Below, one piece after another: positions 9,795 to 18,842 of a DNA stretch of 64,000 nucleotides. Under the pieces are notes generated by a model. It saw only the letters and a program-made list of their open reading frames with translations, ran no database searches and had not been told where the DNA came from. The translations under genes and the position numbers were made by a program. The first letter of the stretch is position 1, and each line of letters starts with the position of its first letter. Source of the DNA: Synechococcus sp. BIOS-E4-1 (GTDB lineage Bacteria; Cyanobacteriota; Cyanobacteriia; PCC-6307; Cyanobiaceae); assembly GCF_014279995.1 (NCBI RefSeq), contig NZ_CP047935.1, positions 1,509,494 through 1,573,493 of the forward strand, written 5' to 3'.

Positions 9795-10790
9795 TCACAT
9801 TGGCGGCGCGCTGTGACGGTTTCGTTGCAGATAGGCGTTGACCGCAATGGGTTGTGGTTGCTCATAACCCTCATGCAGCCAGAGGTCACCAGCGGAGGAG
9901 GCGTAATGGATCTGCCATTGGTGAAGACTCCGGTAGGTCAGTGGTTCTCGTTTGAGAAGTGCCGCGTAATGAAGCACGGCTCTGCCGTAGTGATCGCTGT
10001 TGTTGTAGCCCCATAAGCCACGGCGGATGTCCTTGAGACCTCCACGTCGGACCAGATAGCGAGCTGCAGCATGAATGGAATCCCATGGGTCACGGATATT
10101 GCCGCCATTACCGATGCCCGGCTCTGACCAGGTGGTGGGTAGAAACTGCATCGGTCCCTGCGCATTGGCTACAGAGACGCCGTCGATTCGCCCCATTCCT
10201 GTTTCCACCAGATTCACTGCGGCCAATACGGTCCAGTCGATTCCTGTGGCTGCCGATGCACTGCGGTAAGCCTCGAGTAATTGATCCGCCGGTGCTGGAG
10301 TCTTGATCCTCCAGGCTGGCAATGTGGAAGAGGCAGGACCGCGATGCATCGCCAGAAACTCTCTGCGCGCAGCGATGTGCTGGTCAAAGACCCAGCGCCA
10401 GCGTGGATCCAGTTGAGTGCGAACGTCTTCACTCAGGCCCTTGCGTTTGGACAGAACCCTGTAGATCACCTGTTGTTGATGGGCAAGCGCAGCGAGGTTT
10501 TGTTCAGACATCTCAGGAATGATCAAGGCAGCCTCGATGTCGACAATCAGCTCGGCGATTTCACTTGGCTCCGTCGGCACCAGCGGGTAGTGCCGCCCAT
10601 TCGGGGCAACGGGCAGGTCTGTCCGGTTTGGCAGGATCGGGATTGAGGCGCTGCTCGAGGTCTGAACTTCAGCTGTATCGGTGCTTGCAACCGTCTTGCA
10701 GGCCACTGTGATCGGACTGAGCAAGACGGGGATGCTCAACAAACAGCGCACCCAGATCCTGGTGTCACGCAAACGACTGTTCACCAACAC
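9795..10790 (-). CDS. Lytic transglycosylase (SLT domain)
   Basis: 331 residues. The N-terminus has a hydrophobic segment (about 13-30) that may be a signal anchor, then a low-complexity linker. The SLT domain holds the catalytic Glu in AAVNLVETGMGRI (about residue 193) and the GPMQFLPTTW signature, followed by DPWDSIHAAARYLVRRGG and GYNNSDHYGRAVLHYA. Such enzymes cut the glycan strand of peptidoglycan with anhydromuramyl formation. Its start overlaps the end of the DOMON-like gene by 10 bases, so translation is probably coupled. Confidence 0.85.
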   Translation of the reverse strand: MLVNSRLRDTRIWVRCLLSIPVLLSPITVACKTVASTDTAEVQTSSSASIPILPNRTDLPVAPNGRHYPLVPTEPSEIAELIVDIEAALIIPEMSEQNLAALAHQQQVIYRVLSKRKGLSEDVRTQLDPRWRWVFDQHIAARREFLAMHRGPASSTLPAWRIKTPAPADQLLEAYRSASAATGIDWTVLAAVNLVETGMGRIDGVSVANAQGPMQFLPTTWSEPGIGNGGNIRDPWDSIHAAARYLVRRGGLKDIRRGLWGYNNSDHYGRAVLHYAALLKREPLTYRSLHQWQIHYASSAGDLWLHEGYEQPQPIAVNAYLQRNRHSAPPM

Positions 10791-11356
10791 AGGAAACCTC
10801 TTCGGTCATGGAAGTCTGGCTTGTCTCGCGGATGGTTCAGAGCCCAGTAGCTGAGGCAGCCGCTTTGGTCTTCCAGAACCATGGTCAGGGCGATTTCAGG
10901 AATCTCTGTGTGCTGCCACCATGGCTTCAGTGGTATCTGAATGGTGCAGAGGCAACCGACACGATCCATGCTGAAGTTCACAACAGGGGCCTTGGCCAGA
11001 GGGTCCGCCATGCCACCCATTCGGTAATCGCTGAACTGGTAAAGGTTCCAGTCTCCGTTCGGAGAAACATTCATCTCCCAGTACCCTTTCGCACCCGGAC
11101 GAGCCAGAAAAGCTTCGAAGCAGGTATGGCTCCACAGGTTGTCCAGTCTTTGCGCTGAAGTATGTGTCTTGCCGGTGTTCAAGGCGAGGCAATCGATGGA
11201 GCTTGTGTTCAGCTTTGGGCTAAGACTGAAGCTCAGTTCAAGAGGGGCATTTTCTTTCCAAACAAACTCCGCCATGGCGAGCACTGCTGGACATTGATCA
11301 AAGTCGAAGGGAATCAGTGGGCAGACCTGCCTCACCATCACCGGATGTCTTCCCAC
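10781..11356 (-). CDS. DOMON-like domain protein
   Basis: 191 residues (M7 at 11338 is an alternative start). The motifs LWSHTCFEAFLARPG, YWEMNVSPNGDWNLYQFSDY and the C-terminal DKPDFHDRRGF match the DOMON-like domain family found in cyanobacteria, a beta-sandwich often tied to sugar or haem binding. The exact ligand is unknown. It overlaps the transglycosylase start. Confidence 0.7.
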   Translation of the reverse strand: MGRHPVMVRQVCPLIPFDFDQCPAVLAMAEFVWKENAPLELSFSLSPKLNTSSIDCLALNTGKTHTSAQRLDNLWSHTCFEAFLARPGAKGYWEMNVSPNGDWNLYQFSDYRMGGMADPLAKAPVVNFSMDRVGCLCTIQIPLKPWWQHTEIPEIALTMVLEDQSGCLSYWALNHPRDKPDFHDRRGFLCW

Positions 11357-11426
11357 GCTCTAAACCCCTCTTGCTGCAACGGCTTTAGATCTCAACGTCG
11401 GTTTTAGTTCTTGATTTGGTTCTTGA

Positions 11427-11903
11427 ATGGCCGTTTCGCTTGTTGCGCTGAGGTCAGCTTCGCACCGTCGACAGACCTGGGAAAGCCTCACTTCACCGCT
11501 TGATTCCGCACATGGAAATCGGCTGGTCTCATGGCTGATGTCCGCTGCTGATCGGATCAACGACGTTGGCAGGGAGGAGCACCTCGCATTGACCCAATAG
11601 AGGAAGGCCATCTCTCCCATCTGGTAAGACCATGCTTTGCAGACATCAGTGGCAGCGGACTTCAGTGAACAACATCCGAGTGCCGTTGAACTTGCTGTTT
11701 GCGCAAGTTGGGTTGTCTTCAACCACAGCCTTCGGTTCAGGTTGCTTGAACAGGCGAGCAGGAGTGCAAGTCCCTTCCCCGCCGCCATGCTTGCCATAGT
11801 CGGAATTTCACACGATGCGAAATGTCTGAACGGGGAGTGGCTGTCTGCAGGAGACAGTGCCTTTTCGCTGTGGCGACAGCTCCTGAATTTCCTAATGCGG
11901 TAA
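11427..11903 (+). pseudogene. Possible decayed plus-strand gene
   Basis: From ATG 11427 the frame reads MAVSLVALRSASHRRQTWES with coding-like composition, is broken by TAG and TAA near codons 60 and 67, and then runs open for about 90 codons (SAVELAVCASWVVFNHSLRF, FPAAMLAIVGISHDAKC). The minus-strand frame at 11360-11797 is Ser-rich and looks like a shadow. No family is recognised. The nonsense-only damage suggests decay, but it may be chance. Confidence 0.3.
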
Positions 11904-12534
11904 GGGGTGGTGCCAGATCCTTATTCATGGGAGTTCGAGTGGTTCCCGCAGTTGTCCTGGATTTCTTTCATCTCTTCAAAACACCGGGGGAGGTGATTCA
12001 CTGATTTTTTGTCTCACACTCATGCGTATAGTGTTCATTGCCTCGGAACTTAATTGTTTTGGATCGAGCATTTTCCGATAGCAAACCACCATCAGTGGTA
12101 TTGAATTGGGGGGAGTATAAGTTTTATCCCTGTAAGTTTTCTCACAACGCTCTGGGTGTATTCTTTATAATTCTCGTATCATCAGGGCGTTCAGTGAGCA
12201 TCCTTTATCTGTTGATTGCGTTCACTTGGATTGCTGTGTTCTACGGCATCGCACAGAACGAGAATTGATATTTACTCCAGCTGTCCAAGACTTTCCTCTC
12301 TATGTTGATTCGAAACAAGAGGGAGTTTCATAGCAATGAAAAACGTCAAAGAGTCCACTAGGGAAGCTGCTTTTCTTGGCTGCTTCGAATACTCGCAATC
12401 TTCAAACGCGGAAAAGGAGTGAAAGGCAAAATTTTGGACGATGTTAGGCTAAATAAAGAACACCGTTGTGGCTTGAATATCACCAAGAAGAGATAGCAGT
12501 TCTTGCTATAAGGAATTGAGAGATTAGGTTTTTA
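11904..12534. other. Intergenic stretch before the first Nif11 array
   Basis: No convincing gene. TTGCTATAAGG just before the gene at 12535 resembles an extended -10 element (TGnTATAA), also seen before other Nif11 genes. Confidence 0.4.
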
Positions 12535-12810
12535 ATGTCCAACGATCAACTTATGGCATTTATGGAGAAGGCTTTGGCTGATAAAGGCCTTCAGTCAAGG
12601 CTCAAGGATGCTGGAAGTCCGCAGGCTGTCGCTGAAATAGCAAAGGAGCTTGGTTACTCAGTTCCTGTCGATGATTTGTATGCGGGTGATTCTTTGTCAG
12701 CAGAGGAGCTTGAGGGTGTTGCCGGTGGTGGTGGAGCAGGGAGAAGCTGTTCTGTTGGATGCGCTTGTAAGGTGTCCTGGGATATTGAATTTGGATATCC
12801 TCAAAAATGA
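12535..12810 (+). CDS. Nif11-leader RiPP precursor, SCSxGCxCK subfamily, member 1
   Basis: 91 residues. The Nif11-type leader (MSNDQLMAFMEKALADKGLQ ... AVAEIAKELGYSVPVDDLYA) ends at the double-Gly site EELEGVAGG. The core holds SCSVGCACK with three Cys and ends EFGYPQK. The gene at 16940 has the same leader variant and core pattern, so the core is conserved here, unlike the rest of the array. The family's precursors are modified by an enzyme that recognises the leader and are then cut after GG. No modifying enzyme is adjacent. Confidence 0.85.
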   Translation: MSNDQLMAFMEKALADKGLQSRLKDAGSPQAVAEIAKELGYSVPVDDLYAGDSLSAEELEGVAGGGGAGRSCSVGCACKVSWDIEFGYPQK

Positions 12811-13235
12811 GTTTGTAAATTTGCAGTCTTCAGATAATTATTTGTAGTACAATAAATGTTAATGCACTTAATGCTTAGCATAATTGTGTAGTTGCTGGAT
12901 TGACACGATAAAAGTTAGTAAAGTTGAGATCGGAAGCAATGTCATAGTGGTTGTTTCTTGTCATGGTTGCCTCCTGCGTGGAGATCTACCCTTCAACTCT
13001 CACCTCAAAGCTGTCAACAAATACATTTTTAACAACAAAGGGCTTTAGTGCGTAATCTTTGCGTAAACCAATCAATTGAATTTACAGGCTTAATCTTGAG
13101 GTTAAAGCCTTGATTGTCGAAGTATGCGAATAAGCAACTTTTTTATTTAATTGAAAATCGGTCTTTTATATTGGTTCAATCAAGAGATAGCCGCAAGCAT
13201 AATCTCACCTCCCTGCGCAAAAAAACCTTGAACCA
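12811..13235. other. Intergenic stretch without a recognised gene
   Basis: AT-rich sequence in which I see no gene, repeat or clear terminator. Confidence 0.4.
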
Positions 13236-13682
13236 ATGACTCACCCTTCAAGTGCGGGGATCTTCATTGTCCAGGAGCCTTGGTGCGATCTGATTTTGCA
13301 TCATTTGAAACATGGGTTGAAGCTGAACCAAAAGTCGACGATGCTGATGGCAGTGGCAAAATTGCAAATGGATGGATTTTGGATTGATTCATATTGGAAG
13401 GGGGTGATATCAGGCGCTATACCGTCACTTATTACAGTGGTGGGAGTAATTCTTATAGAATTATACAGAGGAAAAGTTAAAAAACTAGAGAGATCTCAAA
13501 AAAAACTCAGTGACGAATGGGATTTCTTTTATCGCCTAGAAGAGCTCTACATAGACCAGCTTAAGGAGTGTGGCTGGAAGAATAAACACAAAGCAATTAA
13601 AGACGAACTGCGTAAGCGACTAAGGAATGATGACAAAGGTGGTGAGATTCGTTCTCCTACTGATAAACGGAAATCTATTTAA
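13236..13682 (+). CDS. Hypothetical protein with one membrane segment
   Basis: 148 residues. One transmembrane segment (GVISGAIPSLITVVGVILIE) is followed by a charged, probably coiled-coil tail (YRGKVKKLERSQKKLSDEWD). The true start may be at a later Met (MLMAVAKLQMDGFW). It lies inside the first Nif11 array but shows no relation to it. Confidence 0.45.
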   Translation: MTHPSSAGIFIVQEPWCDLILHHLKHGLKLNQKSTMLMAVAKLQMDGFWIDSYWKGVISGAIPSLITVVGVILIELYRGKVKKLERSQKKLSDEWDFFYRLEELYIDQLKECGWKNKHKAIKDELRKRLRNDDKGGEIRSPTDKRKSI

Positions 13683-14044
13683 GCATTTTGCAAATACATT
13701 TTTACCAACGAGATCTGCGTTGACTCACCTGATCATTCCTGTATCCATGTAAGCGCTCTAAAAGAGGTTATGCGCGCGGAATCACCGGATGCTTTCCGCC
13801 GCAATGGATTAACTGGCCGATCTACCACTCTTTGTCAGCCCTTTCACCGCTCAGATCATCGTGTTTGACGATCTGACAGTGATACTTGGGGTTACGACCG
13901 AAAAAACGGACGCTCTGTCTCTTGTGAGCTGTAAAACTTTGTTCAATCGACACGCCTGTATAACCAGGACACCGGTGCTGGTTTGGATTGAAGAGTGATG
14001 CTCGGCTCCACCTGGCTAGTAATGAGATAGCTCATCACATCGCC

Positions 14045-14245
14045 ATGTACGAAGTTCTTTTGGTCGCTCAGCTTCTGGCTCAGGATTCTTCGTTCCAGCA
14101 GTGGGTGGATAGTCGTCCCCCTGCAGAGCTCTGTCAGCTTTACTCAGACAAAATGATTCCCGACACGATGCTTCCCGGAGGACGTGATTCGAGCCCATGT
14201 GGCACTGAAACCTTCGACAACCCCATGGATTACGTCACCAAATAG
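14045..14245 (+). CDS. Small hypothetical protein
   Basis: 66 residues from ATG 14045 (a TTG at 13988 would add 19). Helical start (MYEVLLVAQLLAQDSSFQQW), then SRPPAELCQLYSDKMIPD. No known motif. It lies about 150 bases before the next Nif11 gene. Confidence 0.35.
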   Translation: MYEVLLVAQLLAQDSSFQQWVDSRPPAELCQLYSDKMIPDTMLPGGRDSSPCGTETFDNPMDYVTK

Positions 14246-14391
14246 GGCGATCCATCAATACGCCTGTCAAGCCCGATCCAGCACCTTTTCATCAGTTGCC
14301 ATATGCTCTAGCTCCAAGGCACGTCCAGCCCGTTTGGCCCAGAGTGCGCGTTGCCGGTCGCTGCTATGACTGCTGCGCAGATCTGCTACCC

Positions 14392-14613
14392 ATGTCCCTA
14401 GAACAACTCAAGGCATTCCTCGCCAAGGTCAAAGGTGATTCCAATCTTCAGCAGAAACTAAAAGCAGCTAAGTCACCTGAAGATGTTGTAGGCATTGCTA
14501 AAGAACATGGTCATGAATTCACTGCTGACAAGTTCAGTCAGCTCAGTGAAGAGGAGTTGGAAGGCGTGGCTGGTGGTGGCACCGGCATGGGTGCCGAATT
14601 TGGCTGTAGGTAA
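14392..14613 (+). CDS. Nif11-leader (prochlorosin-type) precursor peptide
   Basis: 73 residues, starting at MSLEQLKAFLAKVKGDSNLQ; the longer upstream frame covers the conserved promoter module, not protein. The leader ends EELEGVAGG. The core GTGMGAEFGCR has one Thr and one Cys, enough for at most a single thioether ring. The leader is almost identical to those at 18843 and 62595. Confidence 0.85.
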   Translation: MSLEQLKAFLAKVKGDSNLQQKLKAAKSPEDVVGIAKEHGHEFTADKFSQLSEEELEGVAGGGTGMGAEFGCR

Positions 14614-14843
14614 CTTCAACGATATAGCATAAAAATATTTGCGACATTATTTGCAGCCAAGTATATAGAGATTGTTTGGCCAGCTACCTCTAAATCTCTA
14701 CAGTTGCATGAGCTTAAAACTCCTGAATTTGCCTGATAAGCTATTGAAAAAAAATCATTACTTGGTGCAATTGATCGAACCAATTGTTAGCTAAAGGCCC
14801 TTTAGCAAATCGTTGCTATAACCGTTCAGGACTCCCGATACCT

Positions 14844-15050
14844 ATGTCAGAAGAACAACTCAAGGCATTCCTCACCAAAGTCAAAGGCGACTCCAACCTG
14901 CAGGAGAAACTAAAAGCAGCAAACTCACTTGAAGATGTTGTAAGCATTGGCAAAGAATATGGTCATGAATTCACTTCTGAAAAGATTAGTCAGCTCAGTG
15001 AAGAGGAGTTAGAAGAAGTGGTTGGGGGAAATAAAAGCCACTATTATTGA
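14844..15050 (+). CDS. Nif11-leader precursor with a six-residue core lacking Cys
   Basis: 68 residues from ATG 14844. A full leader (MSEEQLKAFLTKVKGDSNLQ) ends EELEEVVGG and is followed only by NKSHYY. No lanthionine is possible without Cys, so the core looks truncated or the gene is losing function. TTGCTATAACC upstream matches the shared -10-like element. Confidence 0.75.
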   Translation: MSEEQLKAFLTKVKGDSNLQEKLKAANSLEDVVSIGKEYGHEFTSEKISQLSEEELEEVVGGNKSHYY

Positions 15051-15181
15051 AAACCTATACCAGCACCCTTTGCTTAAGACTTCCTCAAATTAAAATATTA
15101 GTCTACTCATTAAAGTCCCTGCCGCCGCACTCGTTTTTATCGTTTCAATCGTTTGACTAATCCCATAAACTCCTCCAAGAC

Positions 15182-15262
15182 CTGGCACGATTGAGCGCAA
15201 TAAGAATTATTCAAAGATGCCGCAGCAGACTATTGCTAGTATTGTAAAAATACCAAATACCT
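15182..15262 (+). promoter_or_regulatory. Conserved Nif11 upstream module
   Basis: Contains TGGCACGATTGAGCGCAATA, a TATTAG-like spacer, GATGCCGCAG and a TATT/TTGCTA-like -10 region. The block recurs before many Nif11 genes in both arrays. Confidence 0.6.
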
Positions 15263-15547
15263 GTGTCAGAAGAGCAACTCAAAGCTTTCCTTGAGAAGGT
15301 CCAAGCTGACACCAGCCTTCAGGAACAGCTCAAAGCTGCAGATGATTCTGATGCAGTTCTTGCAATTGCCAAGAAGGCTGGGTTTAGTATTTATGCTGAT
15401 GACTTAATTGAAAAGATAGAGCTTGCTGAAGAGGTATTGGAAGCTATTTCTGGGGGTGAATACACAGGAAATGACACGGGTCCCACGAACATGTATGGAG
15501 TATGTCATATTCCTAAATGTCCAGAATGGGCTGCCTCTAAAGGCTGA
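15263..15547 (+). CDS. Nif11-leader precursor peptide, GTG start
   Basis: 94 residues. The start is GTG in the place where sister genes have ATG (GTGTCAGAAGAGCAACTC). The leader MSEEQLKAFLEKVQADTSLQ ends EAISGG. The 28-residue core (EYTGNDTGPTNMYG, then VCHIPKCPEW) has several Thr and two Cys, which would suit two thioether rings. Confidence 0.85.
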   Translation: MSEEQLKAFLEKVQADTSLQEQLKAADDSDAVLAIAKKAGFSIYADDLIEKIELAEEVLEAISGGEYTGNDTGPTNMYGVCHIPKCPEWAASKG

Positions 15548-15681
15548 ATTCCTCGCCTAAGCATTCTACTCTACACATCAAATTCTAAACTGCAAATATC
15601 CTGACCCACCTACTCATCAAAGCCCCTGCCGTAACGGTTTTGATTTCTTCAATGGCTTGACTAATCCTACAAATCAGTCCC

Positions 15682-15768
15682 CGATACATCACAAGACTGA
15701 GTGCAGTAAGTATTAGCCAAAGCCTCTTCCGCAGACCTTTGCTATAACCGTAAAAAAGCCTCATACCC
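15682..15768 (+). promoter_or_regulatory. Conserved Nif11 upstream module
   Basis: A GAGTGCAGTAAGTATTAGCC block, then a GCAGACC box and TTGCTATAACCG as probable extended -10, about 30 bases before the ATG. Confidence 0.6.
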
Positions 15769-16053
15769 ATGTCAGATGAGCAACTCAATGCATTCCTCGA
15801 AAAAGTAAAAGCTGACAGCAGCCTTCAGTTGAAGCTCAAGGCAGCTACGGATGCCAACGCTGTTCTGGAGATTGCAAGAGATGCAGGATTTATGATTTCT
15901 GTTGACGATTTGAAAAACGTAGAAACAGTAGATCTTTCAGACGAAGAGTTAGAGGCCCTGGCTGGTGGTTACTGTACAGAGAGAACAATGAACTTGGGTA
16001 CATTGTTATATGGGTGCTCTGACGATTGTACTCATCACGCAATGTGCAAATAA
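15769..16053 (+). CDS. Nif11-leader precursor peptide
   Basis: 94 residues. Leader MSDEQLNAFLEKVKADSSLQ, ending EELEALAGG. The 28-residue core (YCTERTMNLGTLLYG, then CSDDCTHHAMCK) has four Cys and several Thr/Ser, one of the most Cys-rich cores here. The upstream module and TGCTATAACC box are intact. Confidence 0.88.
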   Translation: MSDEQLNAFLEKVKADSSLQLKLKAATDANAVLEIARDAGFMISVDDLKNVETVDLSDEELEALAGGYCTERTMNLGTLLYGCSDDCTHHAMCK

Positions 16054-16140
16054 GTTTGTAGTTCATACCCGCAACCCCCTCACTAAATGCCTTGCTGCTT
16101 TTACTTCATCAGTCATCCCTTAAATCTCAGAAATCAATCT

Positions 16141-16229
16141 CCAATACCTGGCACGATTGAGCGCAGTAAGCACTAACCAAAGATGCTGCAGTTTTCTGTT
16201 GCTATCACTCCTGAACAGACTTGATACCC
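16141..16229 (+). promoter_or_regulatory. Conserved Nif11 upstream module before a broken gene
   Basis: CCAATACCTGGCACGATTGA, then GCGCAGTAAGCACTAACCAA, GATGCTGCAG and TTGCTATCAC. The module remains well preserved although the gene it serves has a stop codon. Confidence 0.6.
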
Positions 16230-16484
16230 ATGACAGAAGAGCAACTCAAGGCATTCCTCGCCAAAGTCAAAGCTGACACGAGCCTTCAGGAGTAGCTCAA
16301 AGCTGCTGCTGATTCAGATGCAGTTCTTGCGATTGCGAAAGATGCAGGATTTAGTATCTCCGCTGATGACTTGAAGAAGGCTCAATCAAAGCTTTCTGAC
16401 GGTGAGCTGGAAGGAGCGGCTGGAGGTGCTGAAACTGGCTGCTGGCCGGCTCGGGACACTGCATGCTGTTACTTCACCTACTGA
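16230..16484 (+). pseudogene. Nif11 precursor with amber stop in the leader
   Basis: ATG 16230 opens MTEEQLKAFLAKVKADTSLQ, E, then TAG at 16293 (a CAG/AAG-type codon in sisters). The same frame stays open to TGA at 16482 and encodes a complete leader end (GELEGAAGG) and a core with three Cys (AETGCWPARDTACCYFTY). A single nonsense change is the only damage seen, so decay is recent or readthrough is conceivable. Confidence 0.8.
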
Positions 16485-16527
16485 CTTCACCTTGTAGAGA
16501 GTGGCTGTAGAAGTTTACTCATCAAAG

Positions 16528-16555
16528 CCGCTGCAACGGCAGGGGTTTTTCATTT
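16528..16555 (+). terminator. Probable terminator after the Nif11 locus at 16230
   Basis: An imperfect GCCGCTGC...GGCAGGGG stem is followed by a run of T. The same CCCCTGCCGTTGC-type hairpin ends several genes of the arrays. Confidence 0.5.
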
Positions 16556-16587
16556 CTTCAATCACCCCAAACAGCCAACAGATCAGC

Positions 16588-16625
16588 CTCCAATACCTGG
16601 CACGATTGAGCGCAACAGCTTTGTA
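16588..16625 (+). repeat. Orphan copy of the Nif11 upstream element
   Basis: CCAATACCTGGCACGATTGA plus GCGCAACAG is present, but the Nif11 gene 320 bases on (16940) has a different leader type, and the rest of the module is missing. Confidence 0.5.
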
Positions 16626-16939
16626 AAATTTCGGGGTATTGATGGGTGTCCAGCGCTTCTTCTTGCCCGTCAAGATCTGGGATCGTCAGGTCAGCTGCTT
16701 GGTGATGAGAACTTCCCTTTTCGCTAAATTCCGCGAAATCTCATTGACACCAAAACATTGTCAAGCTCTCGCCTCAGTTTTTTGTAACTCCGAAAGTAAT
16801 CAGCCATCGGAGCGAAGTCGAGAATTCCCTGTAAAAAATGAACTTGCTCAGGTAATTAAATTAACCCGATTTTGGCTCCAATTTCACCTAATTGTTTCAG
16901 AAGATATGGCTATAAAGTTGAATTAAGCCATTATTTCTG

Positions 16940-17221
16940 ATGTCAAAGGATCAACTCAATGCCTTCATGGAGCGGGTTTCAGCTGACGAAGGTCTGCGGT
17001 CTAGACTTAAAGCAGCAACAAGTCCCCAGGCTGTCGCTGAAATAGCCAAGGAACTTGGTTACACAGTTCCTGTGGATGATTTGTACGCAGGTGATTCCCT
17101 TTCAGCACAGGAACTTGAAGCGGTTTCCGGCGGTGGAGGTGCCAAGGTAGAGAAAAGCTGTTCTTGGGGATGTGTTTGCAAGCAGTCCCTCCCACATGAA
17201 GTCGGTTATCCTAAAGAATGA
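16940..17221 (+). CDS. Nif11-leader RiPP precursor, SCSxGCxCK subfamily, member 2
   Basis: 93 residues. The leader (MSKDQLNAFMERVSADEGLR ... AVAEIAKELGYTVPVDDLYA) and the core (SCSWGCVCKQS, ending VGYPKE) pair with the gene at 12535. Three Cys sit at identical spacing (CxxxCxC). Such core conservation between two copies 4 kb apart implies a product under selection, unlike the hypervariable sister cores. Confidence 0.85.
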   Translation: MSKDQLNAFMERVSADEGLRSRLKAATSPQAVAEIAKELGYTVPVDDLYAGDSLSAQELEAVSGGGGAKVEKSCSWGCVCKQSLPHEVGYPKE

Positions 17222-17507
17222 GATCGTAGATGTTGGCAAATTGCTCTCTTTTGAGGGCAATTTTTGATTCGTGAAAGGGAACACCTGTCTCCTCAGCGCT
17301 TCAGTCTTGTCGTTGAAGTGAAGTGATGATCACCAGACCGAAATGCTCTCGCTGCTGCGGACTGTCCAGGATGTGAGCCCCTTGCTGATCGCGATTGTCA
17401 TGCAGGCCGTAGCCTCAGCCATGTGCGAGTTGTCGTCATCCATCGGCCCTGCCTTGCCAGGGGCTTATCCTTCTTCAATCTCGCCAATAATCCCACAAAT
17501 CAGCCTC
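17222..17507. other. Stretch without a recognised gene
   Basis: A plus-strand frame at 17343-17573 runs into the upstream module and is not supported. Confidence 0.4.
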
Positions 17508-17595
17508 CGATACCTGGAACGATTGAGCGCAGTAAATATTAGCAAAAGACAGTTAATGCCATTAATGCTATAACCGTTAAAGACTCCTAATGTCC
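17508..17595 (+). promoter_or_regulatory. Conserved Nif11 upstream module
   Basis: CGATACCTGGAACGATTGAG, then GCGCAGTAAATATTAGC and TGCTATAACCGTTAAAGACT before the start. Confidence 0.6.
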
Positions 17596-17838
17596 ATGTC
17601 AGAAGAACAACTTAAAGCGTTCATTCAGAAGGTCAAAGCAGACAACAGTATTCTGCAGAAGCTCAAAGCTGCAAAGTCACCTAAAGAAGTAGTTTCTGTC
17701 GCCAAGGCGCACGGTTATGAAGTTTCTGTAGAAATGATCAACAAGCTTGGCGATGAAGAATTAGAAGCTCTGGTTGGAGGTGATTGCATTCAATGTACAA
17801 ATTATACTGCCTACTACCGCCATGCGTCGTTTTGTTAG
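17596..17838 (+). CDS. Nif11-leader precursor peptide
   Basis: 80 residues from ATG 17596 (an ATG at 17590 adds two residues). Leader MSEEQLKAFIQKVKADNSIL, ending DEELEALVGG. The core DCIQCTNYTAYYRHASFC has three Cys with Thr and Ser between them, suited to thioether rings. Confidence 0.87.
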   Translation: MSEEQLKAFIQKVKADNSILQKLKAAKSPKEVVSVAKAHGYEVSVEMINKLGDEELEALVGGDCIQCTNYTAYYRHASFC

Positions 17839-18038
17839 TCAACTGTGCAAAGCTCTTAAATCGTGATCCGATAACCCAAAACTTGTCGTCAAGTGCACAA
17901 GACTGCCTTTTGATTGTTTCAAAATAGTTAGCGCTTCCCTTCTCATCATCAGTGATTCTTTTGTGTTTTGTTGCTGCAACATTCAGCACAGAGCCACTAT
18001 CTGATTATTGCTATCAACAGTTTGGAGATAAATCATTC

Positions 18039-18284
18039 ATGTCTGAAGAACAACTCAAAGCATTTCTGGATAAAGTCAAAGGAGATACTAGCCTTCATGA
18101 AAAGTTCAAAACTGCCAAGTCAGCGGATGATGTGGTGAGTCTTGCTTCAGATCTTGGTTATAGGTTTACTGCCGACCAGCTCAACCAAATCAGCGAACAA
18201 GAACTTGAAGGGCTTGCCGGAGGCCAGGCCTGTACTCCTTGTACCTTTGATACAGGGGGAGGGTCAGTTAGGGCGATGAATTGA
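18039..18284 (+). CDS. Nif11-leader precursor peptide
   Basis: 81 residues starting at MSEEQLKAFLDKVKGDTSLH; the longer frame upstream is promoter sequence. Leader end ELEGLAGG. The core QACTPCTFDTGGGSVRAMN has two Cys separated by TP, then Thr and Ser. Confidence 0.86.
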   Translation: MSEEQLKAFLDKVKGDTSLHEKFKTAKSADDVVSLASDLGYRFTADQLNQISEQELEGLAGGQACTPCTFDTGGGSVRAMN

Positions 18285-18409
18285 CTCGTCCATTACCTTC
18301 GCTCTAAATGTTTGATGCAATCATCTTCACTAAAAAGGAGCAGGGGCCATCAGCTTATACCATTTAATTTCCGTGCAATTGCTATAAATACTGAAGATAT
18401 CTCACTTTC

Positions 18410-18673
18410 ATGTCAGAAGAACAATTGAAAACCTTTATTGAGAAGGTTCAGGGAGACGACAATCTGCAGGCGAAGCTAAAAGCAGCTGCTGATCCTGATG
18501 CAGTAGTCGCGATTGCGAAAGAAGCAGGATTTAGCATCTCGGCTGACGAATTGAAGAAGGCTCCTAAGAGGCTATTTCAATCAGAGATTTCTGAAGAGGA
18601 GCTGGAAGGCGTGGCTGGTGGCAACAAGGACACTGATTGTTTGGGCTGTATGGATACAGCTCCAACGAAATAA
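18410..18673 (+). CDS. Nif11-leader precursor peptide
   Basis: 87 residues. Leader MSEEQLKTFIEKVQGDDNLQ, ending EELEGVAGG; it has an insertion (KKAPKRLFQSEIS) before the cleavage site. The core NKDTDCLGCMDTAPTK has two Cys flanked by Thr. TTGCTATAAAT lies upstream. Confidence 0.86.
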   Translation: MSEEQLKTFIEKVQGDDNLQAKLKAAADPDAVVAIAKEAGFSISADELKKAPKRLFQSEISEEELEGVAGGNKDTDCLGCMDTAPTK

Positions 18674-18689
18674 GGTAATTCAGTAATTA

Positions 18690-18718
18690 AAGCCCCTGAG
18701 GATGCTGAGGGTTTAATT
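18690..18718 (+). terminator. Possible terminator after the Nif11 gene at 18410
   Basis: GCCCCTGAGGATGCTGAGGG followed by TTTAATT forms an imperfect GC hairpin with a weak T tail. Confidence 0.4.
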
Positions 18719-18751
18719 GCTGAAATAGCATGATGAATTCCACTAATCATC

Positions 18752-18842
18752 CTCTGGTGCTTGGTGCGATTGAGTGCAGTAATTATTAGTTAATGATGCT
18801 GCAGTAATACGTTGCGATAACCCCTAAACACATTTGATGCCC
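18752..18842 (+). promoter_or_regulatory. Conserved Nif11 upstream module
   Basis: GGTGCGATTGAGTGCAGTAA, then a TATTAG spacer, GATGCTGCAGTA and TTGCGATAACC. Confidence 0.55.

Noticed and set aside
11360..11797. Minus-strand frame of 145 codons
   Set aside because: Ser/Cys-rich shadow; the plus strand has a better, though broken, frame.
12038..12268. Plus-strand frame of 76 codons
   Set aside because: Hydrophobic but without start context or family pattern; left as non-coding.
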